Origin: an uncultured Coriobacteriaceae bacterium
Lineage (GTDB): Bacteria; Actinomycetota; Coriobacteriia; Coriobacteriales; Atopobiaceae
Length of the DNA stretch: 23,093 bases
NCBI GenBank assembly: GCA_900549525.1
Contig: UWSJ01000023.1
Span: 1 to 23,093 of the forward strand
Reading direction: 5' to 3'
In this document: piece after piece, positions 8,055-14,209 of the stretch
Layout: each line of letters begins with the position of its first letter
How positions within the stretch are numbered: the stretch's first letter is position 1
Translations under genes and position numbers: made by a program
Notes under the pieces: model-generated
Seen by the model: the letters and a program-made list of their open reading frames with translations, nothing else
Database searches by the model: none
Told to the model about the DNA's origin: nothing

Positions 8055-8099
8055 GACGCCCGGGGAGGCGTCGGCCACACGCGGGCGCGGGGACGCCCG
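8055..8099 (+). promoter_or_regulatory. Twin hairpins with the same loop, in the leader of the Cys-cluster gene
   Basis: Hairpin 1 has stem GACGCC (8055-8060) and GGCGTC (8067-8072) around loop CGGGGA (8061-8066). Hairpin 2 has stem CGGGCG (8082-8087) and CGCCCG (8094-8099) around the identical loop CGGGGA (8088-8093). Each has six perfect base pairs. The second ends four bases before the AAAGGAGG ribosome site (8102-8109). The stem sequences differ while the loop is repeated, which suggests that the loop is recognised. A chance result of high GC cannot be excluded. The stretch 7953-8054 before it holds no supported gene. Confidence 0.4.
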
Positions 8100-8114
8100 T
8101 CAAAGGAGGCACGA

Positions 8115-8372
8115 ATGTCTGACATCTACGAGAGGTTCGGGCTCGTGAGGAGCACCCTCATCAAGGACACCACGCGCGAGCAGCGCGAGGAGATCATCCG
8201 CAAGTCGCTCTCAGGCTGCGGGGAGGGCAGCTGCGAGAACTGCGGCTCATGCAGCTTGGGCGCAGGAGACCCGTATGTCATCTATCAGCCCTATATCGAC
8301 GGCGTGAAGGAGATCCGCGAAATCAACGCCGAGCTTGCCGCCGAGCGGATCGCGCGCATGGAGCGCGGCTAA
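8115..8372 (+). CDS. Cys-cluster miniprotein of unknown function
   Basis: An 85-residue soluble protein with a strong ribosome site, AAAGGAGG at 8102-8109. The N-terminal 34 residues are charged and probably helical (MSDIYERFGLVRSTLIKDTT...). Residues 33-51 carry the compact cluster SGCGEGSCENCGSCSLGAG, with Cys 35, 40, 43 and 46 (C-x4-C-x2-C-x2-C). The rest (YVIYQPYIDGVKEIREINAELAAERIARMERG) is predicted helical, possibly a dimerising helix. The cluster could bind zinc or an iron-sulfur centre, or be redox active. I recognise no named family. It sits 122 bp upstream of homoserine dehydrogenase on the same strand, and hom has its own -10-like site, so a functional link is only a guess. Confidence 0.8.
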   Translation: MSDIYERFGLVRSTLIKDTTREQREEIIRKSLSGCGEGSCENCGSCSLGAGDPYVIYQPYIDGVKEIREINAELAAERIARMERG

Positions 8373-8415
8373 CAACCCATATGGCACGCCCCAGACGACG
8401 ACCTTGTCCAGACGG

Positions 8416-8446
8416 CCCGCGCAGACGTGCGGGACTCCTCTACAAT
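8416..8446 (+). promoter_or_regulatory. Hairpin and -10 element upstream of hom
   Basis: CCCGCGC (8416-8422) pairs with GTGCGGG (8427-8433) around loop AGAC, including one G-U pair. TACAAT at 8441-8446 is a good -10 for hom, about 48 bp before its start. The hairpin occupies the place of the -35, so it could be an attenuator of the upstream transcript or merely coincident. Confidence 0.4.
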
Positions 8447-8494
8447 CGAGCGAGCACAACGACCGGATAACGGACGCAACCAAAGGAGACCCCC

Positions 8495-9817
8495 ATGCGC
8501 ACCGTGAACATCGGCATCATCGGCCTCGGCACCGTTGGCGGCGGCGTCGCCCGCCTCGTGCTCTCCCACCACGATGACTATGTGGCCAGCTACGGCATCG
8601 ACCTCAACGTCAAGCGCGGATGCGCCCTCGACACTGCGGCCGGCGAGGCTTGCGGCATCACCGGGGATGCGTTCACCACCGACTGGCGCGACATCGTGAA
8701 CGATCCCGACATCGACATCGTGGTCGAGCTCATCGGCGGCGAGCACCCCGCCACCGAGATCTACGAGGCCGCCTTCGCAAACGGCAAGCACGTGGTCACG
8801 GCCAATAAGGCGCTGCTCGGCAGGCACGTGGAGCGTCTCGCCGGCCTGGCGCGCGAGGCGGGCGTGCAGCTGCGGTGCGAGGCCGCGGCGGCCGGTGGCA
8901 TCCCGGTGGTGGAGGCCCTCGAGCACAGCTTCATGGGCAACCGCATCCTCACCATCGCCGGCATCATGAACGGCACCACCAACTACATCCTCTCGCGCAT
9001 GACGGCCGAGGGGTCCAACTTCGCCGACGTCCTCGCTGACGCGCAGCGCCTGGGCTACGCCGAGGCCGACCCCACGGCCGACGTGGACGGCTTCGACGCC
9101 GCGAGCAAGACGGCCATCCTCGCGAGCATCAGCTTCCACACGCGCGTCACCACTGACGACGTCTACCAGCAGGGCATCCGCAAGATCTCCGCCGAGGACA
9201 TCGCCGTGGCCCGCGAGCTTGGCTACACCATCAAGCTGCTCGGCATCGCCCGGAACACCCCTGAGGGCGTGGAGGCACGCGTGCACCCCACGATGATCCC
9301 GAGCACCCACCAGCTGGCCGCCGTGTCCGGCGCCATGAACGCCGTATACGTGGTGGGCGACGCCGTGGGCGAGACGATGTTCTACGGCGCGGGTGCCGGC
9401 TCCTTCCCCACCGCAAGCGCCGTCGTGGGCGACATATTCGCCCTGGCCGAGCCCCTGAGCCGCGGCGAGAAGCCGCTCGCGGAGGCCAAGCCCTACGACC
9501 ACGTGCTGCCGGTGCTGCCCATCGAGAAGCTCTCCAACAGCTTCTACGTGCGTCTGCGCATTGCCGACGAGGTAGGAGCGCTTGCCCCCGTGGTGGCCGC
9601 GTTCGCCGAGGCAGGCATCTCCATCTCGCAGATCAACCAGCTTGAGACCGAGACCGACGGCGCCTGCTCGGTCGTCTTCATCACGCACGAGGCGAGCGAG
9701 GCCGACATGGAGAAGGCCGAGGCCGCACTCACGGCGCTACCCGGCGTGCGCGAGGTGGCCAACGTCATCCGCATCGAGAACATCGCCCGCTGGACCGAGG
9801 GCGTCTTCGCCAACTAG
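8495..9817 (+). CDS. hom: Homoserine dehydrogenase
   Basis: A 440-residue cytoplasmic enzyme that reduces aspartate semialdehyde to homoserine with NAD(P)H. It is the branch point toward threonine and methionine. The Rossmann motif is IGLGTVGGGVA (residues 9-19). The central signature NGTTNYILSRM and EADPTADVDGFDAASKTAIL carries the conserved substrate and catalytic residues (Asp/Lys). The C-terminal ~80 residues (FYVRLRIADEVGALAPVVAAF to the end) form an ACT domain of the kind used for threonine feedback inhibition. The length matches the monofunctional Gram-positive enzymes and there is no aspartokinase fusion. The ribosome site AAAGGAGA lies at 8482-8489. The gene is followed by a long hairpin and then a convergent gene, so it is probably the last in its transcript. 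Confidence 0.96.
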   Translation: MRTVNIGIIGLGTVGGGVARLVLSHHDDYVASYGIDLNVKRGCALDTAAGEACGITGDAFTTDWRDIVNDPDIDIVVELIGGEHPATEIYEAAFANGKHVVTANKALLGRHVERLAGLAREAGVQLRCEAAAAGGIPVVEALEHSFMGNRILTIAGIMNGTTNYILSRMTAEGSNFADVLADAQRLGYAEADPTADVDGFDAASKTAILASISFHTRVTTDDVYQQGIRKISAEDIAVARELGYTIKLLGIARNTPEGVEARVHPTMIPSTHQLAAVSGAMNAVYVVGDAVGETMFYGAGAGSFPTASAVVGDIFALAEPLSRGEKPLAEAKPYDHVLPVLPIEKLSNSFYVRLRIADEVGALAPVVAAFAEAGISISQINQLETETDGACSVVFITHEASEADMEKAEAALTALPGVREVANVIRIENIARWTEGVFAN

Positions 9818-9864
9818 CAGCAGGCAGCAGACATTCACTCGAGGCATCGGCCCCGTCGACAAGA

Positions 9865-9945
9865 GGCGGCCTGCCGCAAACCGGAGCGCGGGGCTGGGGA
9901 CTTGCGAAGCAAGTGACCCCGCGCGGAGGTTTGTGGCAGGCCGCC
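9865..9945 (+). repeat. 81-nt near-perfect hairpin between hom and the convergent gene
   Basis: Arms of 29 nt each (9865-9893 and 9917-9945) pair as 11, 6 and 8 bp helices. They are separated by one G-T position (9876/9934) and a symmetric GGA/GGA internal loop (9883-9885/9925-9927). Inside, ACTTGC (9900-9905) pairs with GCAAGT (9909-9914) over a GAA triloop. In + strand RNA the G-T becomes a G-U wobble and the GGA/GGA loop can form sheared G-A pairs. In minus-strand RNA these become C-A and pyrimidine mismatches. This favours a structure at the 3' end of the hom transcript. No T-run follows. It could be a U-less terminator or mRNA stabiliser, or a REP-like repeat. Confidence 0.75.
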
Positions 9946-9964
9946 GTCATGTTCGCCCAGGCCG

Positions 9965-10363
9965 CTACCTCGAGATGAGCTGCGAAATCTGGTCATCCCG
10001 CCGCGCGATCTGCTCGTCCTTCTCAGCAAGCTGCTTGGCGGCGAGGTCGTCCTTCTCGGCGAGCCGGTCTTTGAGGTAGGCGACCATATCACGAAGCTCG
10101 GCGATGAGCTCCCCGGTCTCTGCGGAAGGGCAAGAAGGTGCCGCCGTCTCGGCGCCGTCCCTGGCACCCTGAGTGCTTCGTGCCGGGCGCTCACGCGGCT
10201 GGTAGTGCTCGGAAAACGCAGAGACCGCCTTGTCGTCAATGAGGTAGCGACGGCCCTCCTTGACGGCGTGACCCTCCCACATGCCGAGGGCCTCCAGACG
10301 CGCCTTTGCGGTCACCTTAGTGATTCCATACGTATCTGAGAGTTCAGTAAGCGTTGATGACAT
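9965..10363 (-). CDS. HTH DNA-binding protein with C-terminal coiled coil
   Basis: A 132-residue protein. Residues 4-28 (TLTELSDTYGITKVTAKARLEALGM) look like a helix-turn-helix. EGHAVKEGRRYLIDDKAVSAF follows as a probable wing, as in MerR-like or excisionase-like winged helices. A flexible, charged linker covers about 55-85. The last 45 residues show heptad repeats (ELIAELRDMVAYLKDRLAEKD and on to AEKDEQIARRDDQISQLISR), a likely coiled coil for dimerisation. The layout recalls RacA/KfrA-type proteins, but I cannot assign it to one. The ATG (10361-10363) has GGAGG seven bases upstream. The gene lies behind an AT-rich region with three palindromes, consistent with autoregulation. It could be a transcription factor or a nucleoid/segregation protein. 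Confidence 0.8.
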   Translation of the reverse strand: MSSTLTELSDTYGITKVTAKARLEALGMWEGHAVKEGRRYLIDDKAVSAFSEHYQPRERPARSTQGARDGAETAAPSCPSAETGELIAELRDMVAYLKDRLAEKDDLAAKQLAEKDEQIARRDDQISQLISR

Positions 10364-10402
10364 CCGTCAACCTCCATCGATACCTGCGTACAATCACACA
10401 TC

Positions 10403-10468
10403 TGCATATATAATATGCATTCACTTAACAAGTTTACGATTGTAACTGAGCGTTAATTCGATGAATTA
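10403..10468. promoter_or_regulatory. AT-rich island with three inverted repeats (operator candidates)
   Basis: Three palindromes lie in a row: a perfect 17-bp TGCATAT-ATA-ATATGCA at 10403-10419, TTAC-GATT-GTAA at 10434-10445, and TAATTC-GAT-GAATTA at 10454-10468. The island stands out from its GC-rich surroundings. It lies upstream of the HTH/coiled-coil gene on the minus strand. TTGTTA and TATATG-like hexamers inside it could form the promoter, overlapped by the 17-bp palindrome. Binding by the adjacent HTH protein is inferred from position only. Confidence 0.5.
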
Positions 10469-10482
10469 GCAAAGCACTGCGC

Positions 10483-12747
10483 TTACATCACGCCTTTGTC
10501 CGCAAGTCCAGTACAGCCATCGTGCCTTCGTCTTGCATCTACGGCGGCATCGACTGACCCCGAGGTCCCGCCCAGCACGTCGCACACCGAAGCCATGGCG
10601 TGTAGCGCCTCGCCCTCCGACACATGCCGGGCGTCAACGATGAGACGGCTCACCCCCGCCCGCACGAGCTCGGGTACATAGCCGAGCAGGTCGACCGGTT
10701 CGTCAAGATAGACGCGCGACCTGCCCCGTGCGTCCGTGTCCACGGGGAGATGACGTCCGTCGATGTTCACGAGCCAGTGACGTAGCTTCCGATACGGGCA
10801 CGAGGCATGGTTGCGATCACAGTCATAGGCCACCTGCAGCACGCAATGCTCCAGGGTCATGAGCCTCGGCCGACCAAAGATGACGATGCCGAGGTCAAGT
10901 GGGCTTTCCAGCGCCCGATTCAGCGTTGCCAGCGCGCATGCCTCCTTGATCGAGAGCTCGGGCGACAGCCATGCCGCTCGTACGCCCAGACGCGCGAGAA
11001 GCCCAAGCGTGGCGGCATTGTGCACGGGCACGTCCGCCGTGACCTCCGGGACGGCACCCTTGGTGCGGGCAAGCGCCAGCTCCGCAAGATTTGCCGCGGC
11101 GACCGGCTCCCCGCCGCGAATCCACCGGTCGTTTCGCGCGTGATCACACTCGCGGCACACTTCGTCCAAGACGGGAATGAGGCCAGCTGCGCACGCCGCC
11201 GCCTGTGACATCTCGTTCCGCGCCCCGCTCGCAACGTCGAGATAGACGCGGCGGGCACCAGCAAGCCGCAGGCCAGTCGCATCCTCGACGCGCCCCACGA
11301 GCGCGCATGGCTCCGGCGCGAGCGGCCGCGTAAGAGCGGATGTGGCCGCTGGCCCCGGCTGTGCTGTCATGCAAGGGAGAGACTTCCCGTCACCTCGCGA
11401 CGTCCCTGCGGCCTCAATTGCCTCGAGCTCTCCCTCCATCTCCACGACGGCAGCCTGGGCGGCCCGCTCGAGCACCACGCTCCTAGTGACACGCGCATCG
11501 GAACCCTCACGCATGGGGCGGGGCACGGCAAGACGCAGCGTCTCCCCCGCCGCCACCGTACACGGGGCTTCCACCACGAGGAAGCGCGTCGGCTCCTCGG
11601 GATGCCGCAGCTCCACCGCGTCGCCCGCGCCCACCGGAGCCACAAGCCGGACGAGCGCCGTACCCCGAAGCTGCTGACCATCGCGCGGCACAAAGCCGGG
11701 CTCCGGCTCGAAGCCAACGACCTCCCCTACGAGCTCGCCGCGGTTGCCCGAGCGTTCGTAGCTCATGAGCTCGTTGCCGGACGCGCCATGCAGGTAGGCG
11801 TCCGTGAGCCCCCTGTTGAAGCTGCGTTTGAGGCCGCGACTCACGTCCTCGACGCACGCCCCGTCCAACACGGAGCGCCACGCGCTCGTCACCGTGTGCA
11901 CGTAGGCAGCGGGCTTCATCCTGCCCTCGAGCTTGAGCGAGGCCACCCCGGCGGCCGCCAGCGCCCGTGCATCCCCGATCGCGCAGTTGTCGTGCGTGCA
12001 GAGCGGACGCTCGCGCTCGGCGGGCTGAAGGTGCACGCCCTCCTCTCCCACGAGGTCAAACGGCAGGCGACACGGCTGCGCGCAGAGTCCCCGGTTGGGA
12101 GAGCGCCCCTCGCGCAGAAAGCTCGACAGCATGCAGAGGCCTGAGTAGCTGGGACAGATGGCCCCGTGCGCAAAGACCTCGAGTTCACAGGGGGCAGCGC
12201 CAAGCCTGGCAGCAGCCGCGTGCTCCTCCGCCGCAATGGCCGCGATCTCTGTCAGCGGCAGCTCGCGCGAGAGCGTCACCCGGCTCGCGCCCAGCTCCCG
12301 ACACAGCGCCACGCCCCGGGCGTCGTGGACGTTGGCCTGCGTGGAAACGTGGATCTCGGCAGTGGGACATGCATGGCGCACCTCGGCAAGAAACCCGAGG
12401 TCTTGGATGATGAGCGCGTCGGCACCAGCCGCAAGGTAGCGCCACGCCGCCCCCACCGCGCTCGCCAGCTCCTCCTGCTTCACCACGATGTTGGCCGTCA
12501 CGTACACGCGCGCGCCGTGGTCATGCGCCAGGTGGCAGAGTGCCGACAGCTGACCCTCGGGAATGCCTGGGGCCTTCCGCCGGGCGTTGAGCCCACCGGC
12601 AACGCCGCAATAGATGGCGTCGGCCCCGGCCGCCACCGCGGCAAGGAACGCCTCGCGGTCTCGTGCGGGGGCAAGGAGCTCAGGCGTGTTGGCAGGCGGT
12701 TTGCCGGCCCTGGAAGGCGACGACACATGGACAGCGGAGATAGGCAT
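10483..12747 (-). CDS. U32-family protein (RlhA/YegQ-like, probable RNA hydroxylation factor)
   Basis: A 754-residue protein annotated in most databases as peptidase U32. Characterised relatives (RlhA, TrhP) hydroxylate rRNA or tRNA bases, so a protease role is doubtful. The N-terminal TIM-barrel begins PELLAPARDREAFLAAVAAGADAIY. The family signature is EVFAHGAICPSYSGLCMLSSF (about residues 190-210), with NRGLCAQPCRLPF just after it. These cysteines are the expected iron-sulfur ligands. The C-terminal half carries a second, more divergent barrel-like part ending near CDRNHASCPYRKLRHW and a tail, giving the long architecture of RlhA-type proteins. I chose ATG at 12745-12747 because upstream residues are not conserved. 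There is no Shine-Dalgarno. A TACACT -10 lies seven bases upstream, suggesting a leaderless transcript. Confidence 0.85.
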   Translation of the reverse strand: MPISAVHVSSPSRAGKPPANTPELLAPARDREAFLAAVAAGADAIYCGVAGGLNARRKAPGIPEGQLSALCHLAHDHGARVYVTANIVVKQEELASAVGAAWRYLAAGADALIIQDLGFLAEVRHACPTAEIHVSTQANVHDARGVALCRELGASRVTLSRELPLTEIAAIAAEEHAAAARLGAAPCELEVFAHGAICPSYSGLCMLSSFLREGRSPNRGLCAQPCRLPFDLVGEEGVHLQPAERERPLCTHDNCAIGDARALAAAGVASLKLEGRMKPAAYVHTVTSAWRSVLDGACVEDVSRGLKRSFNRGLTDAYLHGASGNELMSYERSGNRGELVGEVVGFEPEPGFVPRDGQQLRGTALVRLVAPVGAGDAVELRHPEEPTRFLVVEAPCTVAAGETLRLAVPRPMREGSDARVTRSVVLERAAQAAVVEMEGELEAIEAAGTSRGDGKSLPCMTAQPGPAATSALTRPLAPEPCALVGRVEDATGLRLAGARRVYLDVASGARNEMSQAAACAAGLIPVLDEVCRECDHARNDRWIRGGEPVAAANLAELALARTKGAVPEVTADVPVHNAATLGLLARLGVRAAWLSPELSIKEACALATLNRALESPLDLGIVIFGRPRLMTLEHCVLQVAYDCDRNHASCPYRKLRHWLVNIDGRHLPVDTDARGRSRVYLDEPVDLLGYVPELVRAGVSRLIVDARHVSEGEALHAMASVCDVLGGTSGSVDAAVDARRRHDGCTGLADKGVM

Positions 12748-12754
12748 GCGCACG

Positions 12755-12760
12755 AGTGTA
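12755..12760 (-). promoter_or_regulatory. -10 element suggesting leaderless expression of the U32 gene
   Basis: On the minus strand TACACT ends seven bases before the ATG, which places transcription start at or next to the start codon. No ribosome site is visible between. No convincing -35 could be identified. Confidence 0.3.
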
Positions 12761-12872
12761 GCGCACTGCGCCAGGCACCGTCTGCCACCCAGCCCTCCGC
12801 CCGAGCACCACCCCGCCCGCCGAAGCACGCCCGTGCGCTCGCCCAAAACAACCGGGCGGCTCCTGCGCGGTA

Positions 12873-12921
12873 CCCATCATGGAATGGGCATCAAGGGACA
12901 GGTGCCGCACGCCCGTGCGGC
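12873..12921 (+). promoter_or_regulatory. Two hairpins in the leader of the SDR gene
   Basis: CCCAT (12873-12877) pairs with ATGGG (12884-12888). Further on, GCCGCAC (12904-12910) pairs perfectly with GTGCGGC (12915-12921) around loop GCCC, ending 9 bases before the AGAGGGAG ribosome site. They may shape the leader. No known riboswitch pattern is recognised. Confidence 0.35.
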
Positions 12922-12942
12922 CAGGCAGAAAGAGGGAGACAC

Positions 12943-13743
12943 ATGAACCTGCGCGAGAAGTACGGCGAGTGGGGCATCGTCCTGGGAGCGACCGAGGGCG
13001 TGGGCGAGGCATTCTGCAAGAAGCTCGCCGAGGGCGGCATGAACCTCGTCATGGTGGGCCGCCGCGAGGAGCTGCTGCACGAGAAGGGCGAGCACTTCAA
13101 GGCCACCTACGGCGTGGAGTACAAGGTGGTCAAGGCCGATCTCTCCGAGCCCGACGACGCCTGCGAGAAGATCTTCTCCGCCACCGAGGGTCTCGACATG
13201 GGCTTCATGAGCTACGTGGCGTGCCTGCACCACTTCGGGCGCTTCCAGAACACCGACCTCGCCTGGCACGAGAAGTGCCTGAACGTGAACGTCATCACCT
13301 TCCTGCGCGTCTTCCACCACTACATGCGCGAGTTCGCCGCCAAGGATCGCGGAGCCGTCATCAACGTCTCGTCCATGACGGGCATCTCGAGCTCGCCCTA
13401 CAACGCCGAGTACGGTGCTGGCAAGGCCTACATCCTCAAGCTCACCGAGGCCGTCGCGTGCGAGTGCGAGAACACCGGCGTCGACGTTGAGGTGGCAACC
13501 CTGGGCACCACGCTCACGCCCACGGCCATGAAGAACCTGCCGGGCGGCCCGCAGGGCGAGGCCGTGGTGAAGCTCGCCCTCACCCCCGACCAGGTCGCCG
13601 ACGAGGCGTTCGAGAAGCTCGGCAAGGAGCTCTCCATCATCACCGGCGAGCGCAACAAGAAGAGTGTCCACGACTGGAAGGCCAACCACACCGAGGACGA
13701 GTACATCCGCTACATGGGCTCGTTCTTCACGGACAAGGCGTAG
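12943..13743 (+). CDS. Short-chain dehydrogenase/reductase (SDR)
   Basis: A 266-residue NAD(P)-dependent oxidoreductase. The nucleotide-binding motif GATEGVG lies at residues 15-21. The catalytic triad is Ser144 (INVSSMTG), Tyr157 and Lys161 (YGAGK), with the usual spacing. The normally conserved NNAG after strand 4 is replaced by SYVACLHHFG (90-99), so this is a divergent SDR, and its substrate is not predictable. The C-terminal residues after about 190 (LGTTLTPTAMKNL and the charged tail) are typical of the substrate lid. The ATG at 12943 has AGAGGGAG upstream. The frame is open much further upstream, but only as antisense to the U32 gene. It is divergent from that gene and followed by a strong hairpin, so it is likely a single-gene transcript. 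Confidence 0.9.
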   Translation: MNLREKYGEWGIVLGATEGVGEAFCKKLAEGGMNLVMVGRREELLHEKGEHFKATYGVEYKVVKADLSEPDDACEKIFSATEGLDMGFMSYVACLHHFGRFQNTDLAWHEKCLNVNVITFLRVFHHYMREFAAKDRGAVINVSSMTGISSSPYNAEYGAGKAYILKLTEAVACECENTGVDVEVATLGTTLTPTAMKNLPGGPQGEAVVKLALTPDQVADEAFEKLGKELSIITGERNKKSVHDWKANHTEDEYIRYMGSFFTDKA

Positions 13744-13771
13744 CGCCCGGCCACAAGCACCTCACGCGAAA

Positions 13772-13805
13772 CGGGGCGCGGGACGGCAGAAACCACCGCG
13801 CCCCG
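13772..13805 (+). terminator. Hairpin terminator (without T-run) after the SDR gene
   Basis: CGGGGCGCGG (13772-13781) pairs perfectly over 10 bp with CCGCGCCCCG (13796-13805), 28 bases past the stop codon. Only CATTGTC follows, so this is a U-poor terminator or a factor-assisted one. Confidence 0.55.
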
Positions 13806-13855
13806 CATTGTCAATCGGCTCGGATGCCATCCCGAGTAAGCTCAAGCGAGCCCCG

Positions 13856-14006
13856 TGTGTAAAAACTTGAGTTGTGCACGACATTTTTGAACTAGCCGGG
13901 TAGCACCCTTTCGCCACAATGCGTCTACCTGCAGCTTTAGAACTCTGAAGAGCTGGCTCTACTTGGAGCCCCGGAAAAACACGCGCACAAGTCGACTTTT
14001 TACACA
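13856..14006. repeat. Element bounded by long imperfect inverted repeats (MITE-like or paired operator)
   Basis: The left end (13856-13888) reads TGTGTAAAAA-CTTGAG-TTGTGCACG and then ACATTTTT. The right end, read on the opposite strand (14006-13975), gives TGTGTAAAAA-GTCGAC-TTGTGCGCG and then TGTTTTT. About 26 of the first 30 positions agree, and the ends point inward. The 86 bp between them are unique here and hold no clear gene. The pattern fits the terminal repeats of a short non-autonomous transposon (MITE), though I see no flanking target duplication. It also fits two oppositely oriented copies of an abundant regulator site. The core AAGTCGACTT is itself palindromic. Confidence 0.55.
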
Positions 14007-14116
14007 AGCCTCAACAACCTCGTGGCTAACGAGACCCTCAGCGCCCGCAATCGAGACTAAATCCAACGCCCCGGCGGATTGGGCACCTGATGGCGCCCCG
14101 CCCCTCGCGTTCGCGG

Positions 14117-14122
14117 CATAAT
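14117..14122 (+). promoter_or_regulatory. -10 element for purL
   Basis: GGCATAAT (hexamer CATAAT, 14117-14122) lies about 88 bp before the purL start. The same GGCATAAT string occurs upstream of the antiporter gene (3193-3200). No good -35 is seen. Between 14007 and 14209 I find no gene, and no purine riboswitch or other known leader element. Confidence 0.35.
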
Positions 14123-14209
14123 AGGAAGTTGCGAGCAAGGCCGCCCAGCTGTGCCCTGCCCAGCAATCGCTCAAACAAGCACGCGGACGACCCAGGAAGG
14201 GCAGGACGT

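Noticed and set aside
8369..9688. A 439-codon open frame antisense to hom
   Set aside because: Same artefact: its biased composition mirrors the hom codons, and no domain is recognisable.
13762..14007. An 81-codon minus-strand frame starting MCKKSTCARVF
   Set aside because: It begins within the right inverted repeat and crosses the left repeat and the SDR terminator hairpin. It has no ribosome site, so it is a by-product of the repeat element.
14123..14209. Possible purine riboswitch or other leader control of purL
   Set aside because: I could not find the conserved purine-riboswitch core or a terminator/antiterminator pair in the leader.
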